A DNA stretch of 6,794 nt, from NCBI GenBank assembly GCA_964560765.1, contig CAZLMG010000066.1:1-6794 (forward strand), read 5' to 3'. The stretch is from CAZLMG01 sp964560765. GTDB lineage: Bacteria > Bdellovibrionota_B > Oligoflexia > Oligoflexales > CAZLMG01. The notes beneath the pieces were generated by a model that saw only the letters and a program-made list of their open reading frames with translations, searched no databases and was not told where the DNA came from. A program made the translations under genes and the position numbers. Positions 1 to 4,503 of the stretch are shown in pieces; the stretch's first letter is position 1, and each line of letters begins with the position of its first letter.

Positions 1-43
1 CGGTCCCCATGATTTGCTATGACCTAAGCGTACCATGGGGCCG
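1..43. repeat. Inverted repeat (stem-loop) at window start
   Basis: CCCCATG at 5-11 is the exact reverse complement of CATGGGG at 34-40. CGG at 1-3 can also pair with CCG at 41-43 if T4 is bulged, giving about 10 base pairs around a loop of about 22 nt. There is no T-run after it, so it is not a standard intrinsic terminator. It could be the 3' end of an upstream transcript or a protein-binding site. The rest of 1-195 holds no coding frame that I can support: the only short frames have no recognisable product. Confidence 0.4.
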
Positions 44-53
44 GGTAGAGGGT

Positions 54-80
54 GATTTGGGGCGAAAGTTCGCCTAAATC
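54..80. repeat. Strong short hairpin
   Basis: GGCGAA (61-66) and TTCGCC (69-74) form a perfect six-pair stem around AG. GATTT (54-58) pairs with AAATC (76-80) below it, with G60-T75 as a wobble and G59 bulged, so the total is about 12 pairs. There is no following T-tract. It may be the end of an upstream transcript, a processed RNA structure or an operator. The sequence does not decide between these. Confidence 0.45.
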
Positions 81-132
81 TCGATCAAATGTCCTGAGAC
101 GGAGCACTGCACCGAGGGTAGGCTGACATAGG

Positions 133-161
133 TTGTCTTCCACGAGTGTATGATCTATCAT
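133..161 (+). promoter_or_regulatory. Candidate sigma70 promoter of the ATPase gene
   Basis: TTGTCT (133-138, 4 of 6 to the -35 consensus) and TATCAT (156-161, 5 of 6 to the -10 consensus) are separated by exactly 17 nt. Transcription would start near 168, giving a leader of roughly 28 nt that contains the ribosome binding site at 187-191. An overlapping alternative -10, TATGAT at 149-154, has no well-spaced -35. Confidence 0.45.
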
Positions 162-188
162 ATATTTGTCGTGACTTTTGTATGATAG
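149..188. promoter_or_regulatory. Cluster of TATGAT half-sites over the promoter (possible operator)
   Basis: TATGAT (149-154), two bases, then ATCATA (157-162) form a 14-bp palindrome lying on the candidate -10 box. The longer arm CTATCATA (155-162) is repeated in inverted form as TATGATAG at 181-188, next to the ribosome binding site. Three half-sites in 40 bp over promoter and translation start look like an operator, perhaps for autoregulation. A chance cluster in an AT-rich promoter is also possible. Confidence 0.35.
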
Positions 189-191
189 GGA
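187..191 (+). promoter_or_regulatory. Ribosome binding site deciding the ATPase start
   Basis: AGGGA lies 4 nt upstream of ATG 196. The earlier in-frame TTG at 178 has no purine-rich sequence in front of it, so ATG 196 is preferred. Confidence 0.5.
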
Positions 192-195
192 ATCC

Positions 196-1326
196 ATGAA
201 CGTAATCACCCGATATTTACAGCCTTATATCCAGAGAGATTTGGATAAAAAGATTGTTCTGTTGTCGGGTCCCCGGCAATCAGGGAAAACCACGTTGGCA
301 AGGTCCCTTGATTTTACAGACGTCGATTACATGAATTTCGATGATGTAGCGCATCGATATGCCATCATTAAAAAGAACTGGTCGCGCGACGCCGACCTCG
401 TCATTTTTGACGAGCTGCATAAGATGACGAAGTGGAAGGCTTGGATTAAGGGGATTTATGACGTTGAAGGCGTGCGACCTCGCCTACTGGTAACTGGTTC
501 AGCCCGTTTAGACACCTTCCGCAAAGGCGGTGATTCGTTAGCTGGTAGACATTTTCATTTGCGCATGCATCCATTTTCGATCGCGGAGCTGAAAGATACG
601 GGATCGCCCAATCAGCTGCTCGATAAACTGTTGGAACGGGGAGGGTTCCCAGAGCCCTTTCTAATGCCAAATGATGAAGATGCCCACCGTTGGCGTCGCT
701 CGCACCTAGACGTCATTATTCGACAGGACTTGCTCGATCTCGAACAGGTGCGCAATATCGTTGCCGTTGAAACCTTGGTCGAATTGCTGGCGCAAAGAGT
801 GGGCTCGACAGTTTCATTTCGCAATCTTGCGCAAGACCTGCAGGTGACCTCGCAAACTGTGCAACGCTGGGTTGAACTTTTGGAGCGATTGTTTGTTATC
901 TTTGTCGTTCGACCATATTCCAAGAGGTTGGCGCGCTCGCTACTCAAAGAACCAAAGATCTATTTCTATGACACCGGTCGAGTTGTGAATGCGCCAGGAG
1001 CCAGACTCGAAAATACGGTTGCGTGTGCTCTCTTAAAGCAAATGCACTTCATGGCTGATACGCAAGGAAAGAAGACTGAATTGTTTTACCTGCGCGACCG
1101 GGAAAAGCGCGAGGTAGACTTTGTCACCGTCGTTAACAACGAACCAAAACTCCTCGTCGAGGTCAAGCAGTCGGATGATGTTTTTTCGCCGCATCTTCGG
1201 TATTTCTCGGAGCGCCTTGCCTCCGGTCAAGCGATTCAATTGGTGAAGCAGTTCCGGGGAGTCCGTCGCGAAAAGTATGGATCCATCCACAATGCCGCTG
1301 AATGGCTGGCTTCCCTTGAGGCATAG
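196..1326 (+). CDS. AAA ATPase with DUF4143 C-terminal domain
   Basis: A 376-residue cytoplasmic P-loop ATPase of the stand-alone AAA_14/DUF4143 family, whose molecular role is mostly unknown. The N-terminal ATPase domain (about 1-135) has a Walker A motif GPRQSGKTT (25-33), a Walker B motif LVIFDEL (68-74, Asp72-Glu73) and a sensor-1-like segment LLVTGSARLD (97-106). The C-terminal half contains a winged-helix-like stretch (about 204-242, with FRNLAQDLQVTSQTVQRW) and a PD-(D/E)XK-like arrangement, REVDF (Asp308) followed by VEVK (Glu322, Lys324). The length is typical of intact members and no break is seen. ATG 196 is chosen over TTG 178 because of its ribosome binding site and the usual family N-terminus. 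The gene stands alone between non-coding stretches. Members are patchily distributed and often found in accessory DNA, so transfer is plausible. The family call is firm; whether it binds or cuts DNA is inference. Confidence 0.9.
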   Translation: MNVITRYLQPYIQRDLDKKIVLLSGPRQSGKTTLARSLDFTDVDYMNFDDVAHRYAIIKKNWSRDADLVIFDELHKMTKWKAWIKGIYDVEGVRPRLLVTGSARLDTFRKGGDSLAGRHFHLRMHPFSIAELKDTGSPNQLLDKLLERGGFPEPFLMPNDEDAHRWRRSHLDVIIRQDLLDLEQVRNIVAVETLVELLAQRVGSTVSFRNLAQDLQVTSQTVQRWVELLERLFVIFVVRPYSKRLARSLLKEPKIYFYDTGRVVNAPGARLENTVACALLKQMHFMADTQGKKTELFYLRDREKREVDFVTVVNNEPKLLVEVKQSDDVFSPHLRYFSERLASGQAIQLVKQFRGVRREKYGSIHNAAEWLASLEA

Positions 1327-1373
1327 AGCAAACGATGCTCGCCAATGATTTTGCGAGTTATGGCTAATCATTG
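1326..1373. repeat. Two inverted repeats just after the ATPase stop
   Basis: GAGCA (1326-1330) and TGCTC (1336-1340) form a five-pair hairpin that begins on the last base of the stop codon. Directly after it, CAATGATT (1343-1350) and AATCATTG (1366-1373) form a perfect eight-pair inverted repeat with a 15-nt spacer. Neither is followed by a T-run. They may stabilise the 3' end of the ATPase transcript or assist termination. Confidence 0.4.
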
Positions 1374-1419
1374 CAGTGCTGCACCCCCAGACATTTAACC
1401 CCTTAATGCGTAAATCTTC

Positions 1420-1440
1420 GTCCGCCCGCACGGACTTTTC
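1420..1440 (+). terminator. Weak intrinsic terminator candidate
   Basis: GTCCG (1420-1424) and CGGAC (1431-1435) form a GC-rich five-pair stem with a six-base loop, followed by TTTTC. It sits about 95 nt after the ATPase stop codon and points the right way to end that transcript. The stem is short, and a competing pairing, GACTT (1433-1437) with AAGTC (1442-1446), overlaps it, so the call is tentative. Confidence 0.35.
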
Positions 1441-1470
1441 TAAGTCATAGCTGGTTCGACTCAGAGCATT

Positions 1471-1480
1471 TGACCTAAGC
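1471..1480 (+). repeat. 10-bp direct repeat, second copy (first at 20-29)
   Basis: TGACCTAAGC occurs at 20-29 and again at 1471-1480 in the same orientation, flanking the ATPase gene with its control region. The 8-mer GCTATGAC, which overlaps the first copy (16-23), also occurs in reverse complement at 1444-1451. The match is short enough that chance cannot be excluded. Confidence 0.3.
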
Positions 1481-1640
1481 AGAAGGTTGGGTCTTTGCTC
1501 CTTCCGTTCACGCATCGACTCACTTCAACACTTGACGATTTTTGGACTGGATCAGATACCTAATTCTTGGCCGCAACCATTAAATAATATTAAAAAATAT
1601 AAAGAATCTAATATAATTCATTGATATCATTTTATTTTTG

Positions 1641-1656
1641 CGTTAAGTACATAACG
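1641..1656. promoter_or_regulatory. Near-perfect 16-bp palindrome, candidate operator
   Basis: CGTTAAGTACATAACG is self-complementary in 7 of 8 base pairs; the only mismatch is A1646 against A1651. It lies about 52 nt upstream of the oxidoreductase start and overlaps the -35 position of the candidate promoter at 1651-1679. Size and placement fit a dimeric repressor or activator site. The regulator is not identifiable from this window. Confidence 0.4.
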
Positions 1657-1679
1657 TTTTGTTGATTTTTTAATATTAT
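1651..1679 (+). promoter_or_regulatory. Candidate promoter of the four-gene operon
   Basis: TATTAT (1674-1679) matches the -10 consensus at 5 of 6 positions. A poor -35, ATAACG (1651-1656), lies 17 nt upstream and falls inside the palindrome at 1641-1656, which suggests an activator-dependent or repressible promoter. Transcription would begin near 1686, leaving a leader of about 22 nt. Other AT-rich hexamers nearby are possible, so the exact position is uncertain. Confidence 0.3.
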
Positions 1680-1707
1680 AACAGCTTCTTTATTGGCAAC
1701 ATAGATC

Positions 1708-3027
1708 ATGAACACGCTGTCATCACTCAAGCCTTCGCAGGCGGTAGTCGTTGGCGCTGGCATTGCCGGGCTGGCTGCGGCTATCGCATTGCGTGATCGT
1801 TTCGATAGCGTGTTGCTCATCGAGCGGTCCTCCTCGGAAAAGGCCAACCCATTGGCGGCACATGCGCACATGCTGTTGGCCAGGGGGTTTGAGGATCTGA
1901 AGAGCCTGGTTCCTGATATCGAAGCGCGTCTCGCCAAACGCAATATCTTCAAAGAAGACTGCGCTGAGCAGATCCGGTGGTATACGCCACTAGGGTGGAC
2001 ACCAAAATTCACATCGGGGCTCAAGACTGCATTTACGGGTCGCAGCGAGCTCGCGGCACTCTTGCTCGATCTGGTCACGCAAGATCCAAAGATCGAGCTG
2101 TGGAATGACGCCGCACTTACGGCCTGCACGTCCTCGGATCACTCAAAAATCAAATCCATCGCCATTTATCGTCTGGGTGAAGAAGTCACCATCCAGCCAG
2201 ATATTGTCGTTAATACATCGGGTCGCGATGGTGGCTTCTATGCCATGCTCAAAAAGATCGGCTTCGACACACCAGGTTTAGTAGGCTGGCGTCGTCCAGT
2301 GGTCTACACCAGTGCGCTGTTTGCCCCGCGACAAGACGATCCGACCTCTTCGAAAGACCGGGACTGGAAGGTCCTGGCGGTCGATATTAAGTGTACGGGT
2401 CGCCGTGGCGCTTTCTGCAGCCGCGAAGGGCAAAATATCCGCGTTTCGCTCCTTGGGCATGCTGATGACCGGAATCCCCGTAACTTTGACGAGTTCAGGG
2501 CATTCGCAAAGACCCTCGCCGATCCGGCAGTTTTCAACATCACCGCGTCGCACGAATTAGTCTCGGAATTTTCGTATTTCAGGTCTCAAGGTGATCACTG
2601 CCGTGAGTTTGATGGCATCAATTTCCCCAAAAATGTCTTCTGTGTCGGCGACGCCTTTGCGTATTCGAGTCCGTACTACGGACGCGGTATGTCTCTAGCG
2701 ATTGGAGAGGCCGTGCGCCTCAAAGAATATCTGGCAAATGTTTTGCCCGACGCGTGGGCGTCAGTTGAGTTTCACAAACAGATCCGCCTCGACTTGATTG
2801 ATCCGCACTTTGGCCTGCACAAGCCAAGTGGCTTCGTGAAGCAAATGTTGCGCAAGATCGAGAAGAGCCTGACGAACGTGCTGTGGTATCGCGGCATCGT
2901 CCATCAGCACGCGCCGTCTTACGACATGCTGTTGTCCATCGTGCACATGATGCGACCGAGAAAAGATATTATGGGTCTCGCCACCTTGCTGCCAATGGGC
3001 CGCAAAAAAGAGGTTAAAACATGCTAA
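1708..3027 (+). CDS. FAD-dependent oxidoreductase / monooxygenase-like protein
   Basis: A 439-residue flavoprotein of the group containing aromatic hydroxylases, halogenases and geranylgeranyl-reductase-like enzymes. An N-terminal Rossmann beta-alpha-beta unit has GAGIAG (16-21), with Glu39 at the end of strand 2 (LLIER) placed to bind the FAD ribose. HAHMLLARGFEDL (52-64) matches the 'H.H.LLARGL..L' stretch that I recall from actinobacterial natural-product monooxygenases, as does DIVVNTSGRDG (165-175). The second FAD motif is VFCVGDAFAYSSPYYGRGMSLA (310-331, Asp315). The C-terminus is basic. No signal peptide or clear transmembrane helix is seen, so it is probably cytosolic or peripheral. 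It is the first gene of the operon and overlaps the thioesterase by 7 nt. ATG 1708 places the FAD motif at the usual distance from the N-terminus, but no Shine-Dalgarno sequence precedes it. Substrate and reaction (hydroxylation, epoxidation or reduction) cannot be read from the sequence. Confidence 0.85.
   Translation: MNTLSSLKPSQAVVVGAGIAGLAAAIALRDRFDSVLLIERSSSEKANPLAAHAHMLLARGFEDLKSLVPDIEARLAKRNIFKEDCAEQIRWYTPLGWTPKFTSGLKTAFTGRSELAALLLDLVTQDPKIELWNDAALTACTSSDHSKIKSIAIYRLGEEVTIQPDIVVNTSGRDGGFYAMLKKIGFDTPGLVGWRRPVVYTSALFAPRQDDPTSSKDRDWKVLAVDIKCTGRRGAFCSREGQNIRVSLLGHADDRNPRNFDEFRAFAKTLADPAVFNITASHELVSEFSYFRSQGDHCREFDGINFPKNVFCVGDAFAYSSPYYGRGMSLAIGEAVRLKEYLANVLPDAWASVEFHKQIRLDLIDPHFGLHKPSGFVKQMLRKIEKSLTNVLWYRGIVHQHAPSYDMLLSIVHMMRPRKDIMGLATLLPMGRKKEVKTC
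3008..3013 (+). promoter_or_regulatory. Ribosome binding site of the thioesterase gene
   Basis: AAGAGG lies 7 nt upstream of ATG 3021, inside the end of the oxidoreductase gene. It supports this start and a coupled 7-nt overlap of the two genes. Confidence 0.6.
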
Positions 3028-3620
3028 TTCAAGCCCTAAAAAAGCCGATCAATCTCGTTCGCATGGGTGTTGCCTGGGACGTGGTTCGGAAGAAGATGCG
3101 CAAACAGCGCCCTGCGGCACCAAAACTGAAAGATGCTTTTGTACTGCCGTGGCAGAATACGGCAAACGACACATCGTTTGGTCATGCGCAGTCTAATTCA
3201 TACGGCCTGCAACTCAAATTTTTCAAGACTGATGGTGGCCTCGGTGCCACATGGACACCTTCAGCCCACTTTCAGAATTATCCCGGCTTGATCCACGGTG
3301 GTGTCGTTTCGGCCGTCCTCGATGAACTTATGGGCCAGGCGATTCTGGAACATACGGGATTTGTCTCGGTTTCTACCAAGATGTCGATTCGGTGGGTCAA
3401 GGGCAGTCGGTTCGGCGAAACGTTCTCGGCGGCAGCCAGGGTGACGTTGTCCGAATCAGGTCTTTATGAAGTTAAGTCCCAGCTCTTCAACGAGAAGGGG
3501 CGTCTGTGTGCCGAGGCGGATGGCATCTATTTTACGCCAACGCAAAAGCAGATCCTGGCACTGACCGGCATGAAAGACGTTCCCGCGGGAACTGAGAGTC
3601 TGTTCAAGGCCGGAACTTAA
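3021..3620 (+). CDS. PaaI-family hotdog-fold thioesterase
   Basis: A 199-residue protein with a C-terminal hotdog domain (about 60-175). The signature is YPGLIHGGVVSAVLDELMG (87-105): the HGG turn (92-94) and the acidic pair Asp101-Glu102 on the central helix are where PaaI and YbgC-like thioesterases keep their catalytic residues. Family members hydrolyse acyl-CoA or acyl-carrier-protein thioesters in the cytosol, normally as dimers or tetramers. Residues 1-38 form an extra basic segment (LKKP, VRKKMRKQR) with hydrophobic residues between, longer than the roughly 140-residue minimal enzymes have. It may attach the protein to a membrane or a partner. The gene overlaps the oxidoreductase by 7 nt and ends 22 nt before the hydrolase. 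In this setting it could release an acyl product or recycle CoA from a dead-end thioester. The fold is confident; the substrate is unknown. Confidence 0.85.
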   Translation: MLIQALKKPINLVRMGVAWDVVRKKMRKQRPAAPKLKDAFVLPWQNTANDTSFGHAQSNSYGLQLKFFKTDGGLGATWTPSAHFQNYPGLIHGGVVSAVLDELMGQAILEHTGFVSVSTKMSIRWVKGSRFGETFSAAARVTLSESGLYEVKSQLFNEKGRLCAEADGIYFTPTQKQILALTGMKDVPAGTESLFKAGT

Positions 3621-3628
3621 CCGAAGTC

Positions 3629-3634
3629 GGGGAG
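3629..3634 (+). promoter_or_regulatory. Ribosome binding site of the hydrolase gene
   Basis: GGGGAG lies 8 nt upstream of ATG 3643 in the 22-nt gap after the thioesterase. It favours this ATG over the in-frame ATG at 3652. Confidence 0.6.
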
Positions 3635-3642
3635 CACAGATC

Positions 3643-4503
3643 ATGCAAACCATGCAGTTAACGTCCGACCGTGTCAGTCTACAAGCACTTGCGGGAGACA
3701 GCTTTGACGCCAAGCGCAAAAGTCGACCATTGGTATTTCTTCACGGCTTCCCCGATATTGCCTCCACGTTCAAAGCGCAACTAGAGCATTTCTCAAAATC
3801 TAGGAGCGCTCTGGCCCTGACGTTGCCGGGGTATTTGGGCTCAACACAGCATGCCGAAATCGATGACTATCGCATCGACCGTGTCGCCGACCAGATCAGC
3901 CAGGCTCTCGTCGCCAATTTTCCGCAAGGCATTGACCTGGTCGCCCACGACTGGGGTGGCGTGGCGGCATGGTTCATCACGGCGAAAAAGTTGATCTCGG
4001 TAAAAACACTGACAATCATCAACGCGCCCCATCCGGCAATCTACCGCGAAGCCTTGCTGGACGATCCCGTGCAAAAAGCGGTGTTCAAGTACGTCGAAAT
4101 TTTCAGTAGCCCTCAAGGTGAGTCGGTTTGTTCTCGTGATGAATTTGCCGCCATCAAGCGCTTCTTGATTGGCGACATCGTCACCGACAAGGACGAGGCC
4201 GCATCCTATGTGGCGGCTTGGAGTGCTCCAGGCGTACTGACCGCTGGTTTGAACTATTACCGCGCCAACAAGGATTACATGTCCAATCCACAGCATGACG
4301 GCCTCGTGGTTGATTGCCCGACGCTCGTCTACTGGGGCCTCAAGGACCATGCTCTCAGCCCGCGCAATACCGTTGGGTTGGACAAGTTCGCCAAAGCGAT
4401 CACTCTGGAGACGCGTCCGGGCTTGGGCCATTGGTCGTTCAGGCAGGATACTAACGACTTTAACGCTACCCTTGAGCGCCACCTTGCAAGGCACAGCCTG
4501 TGA
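3643..4503 (+). CDS. Alpha/beta hydrolase, epoxide-hydrolase-like
   Basis: A 286-residue alpha/beta hydrolase with an aspartate nucleophile. HGFP (34-37) forms the oxyanion region. HDWGG (102-106) puts Asp103 at the nucleophile elbow, as in epoxide hydrolases and haloalkane dehalogenases; Ser at this place would mean an esterase. Asp235 (WGLKDHAL) and His263 (GLGHWSF) complete the triad. The lid segment LNYYRAN (203-209) resembles the LNWYR motif of epoxide hydrolases, so Tyr206 is the likely epoxide-polarising tyrosine. The second lid tyrosine is not obvious: by eye, YVEIF (150-154) stands where YxxYF is expected, with Ile153 in place of Tyr. No signal peptide is seen, so it is cytosolic. 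Its stop codon overlaps the kinase start (GTGA, 4500-4503). Next to a flavin oxygenase, opening of an enzymatically formed epoxide is a reasonable role; dehalogenation or another C-O cleavage is the alternative. Confidence 0.85.
   Translation: MQTMQLTSDRVSLQALAGDSFDAKRKSRPLVFLHGFPDIASTFKAQLEHFSKSRSALALTLPGYLGSTQHAEIDDYRIDRVADQISQALVANFPQGIDLVAHDWGGVAAWFITAKKLISVKTLTIINAPHPAIYREALLDDPVQKAVFKYVEIFSSPQGESVCSRDEFAAIKRFLIGDIVTDKDEAASYVAAWSAPGVLTAGLNYYRANKDYMSNPQHDGLVVDCPTLVYWGLKDHALSPRNTVGLDKFAKAITLETRPGLGHWSFRQDTNDFNATLERHLARHSL

Larger units (their letters stand above)
1581..1680. other. Very AT-rich leader of the operon (14 % G+C)
   Basis: Only 14 of these 100 bases are G or C, against roughly half in the genes on both sides. 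It holds A- and T-tracts, two copies of the palindrome TAATATTA (1585-1592 and 1671-1678) and the 8-bp palindrome TGATATCA (1622-1629). Such DNA fits a bent or easily melted promoter region or a site for a nucleoid-associated silencer. It could also mark the junction of acquired DNA. Confidence 0.6.
1327..1707. other. 381-bp non-coding gap between ATPase and operon
   Basis: No supported gene lies here; minus-strand open frames crossing it are mostly antiparallel to the flanking genes and give unrecognisable proteins. The left part (to about 1560) has normal base composition and carries short inverted repeats, a weak terminator candidate and one copy of a 10-bp repeat that also occurs before the ATPase gene. 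The right part (1581-1680) is extremely AT-rich and carries the candidate control region of the downstream operon. I found no tRNA, insertion sequence or CRISPR structure. Confidence 0.6.

Noticed and set aside
24..209. 61-residue minus-strand frame covering the region before the ATPase gene.
   Set aside because: It has no recognisable product and runs through the hairpin and the candidate promoter of the ATPase gene.
1444..1475. GGTTCGACTC at 1453-1462 resembles a tRNA T-loop, suggesting a tRNA or tRNA fragment.
   Set aside because: The flanking bases cannot form the five-pair T stem (only the closing G-C and a wobble fit), and no acceptor or anticodon arm is found.
1033..1515. 160-residue minus-strand frame reaching into the 1327-1707 gap.
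   Set aside because: More than half of it is antiparallel to the ATPase gene and the product is not recognisable; the remaining part is rich in short inverted repeats.
1581..1680. AT-rich stretch considered as a replication origin or CRISPR leader.
   Set aside because: There are no iterated origin repeats, no DnaA-box cluster and no spaced direct repeats; a promoter region explains it better.
3841..4494. Long open frame on the minus strand opposite the hydrolase gene.
   Set aside because: It is fully antiparallel to a gene with intact catalytic motifs, has no recognisable domain and reflects codon bias of the + strand.
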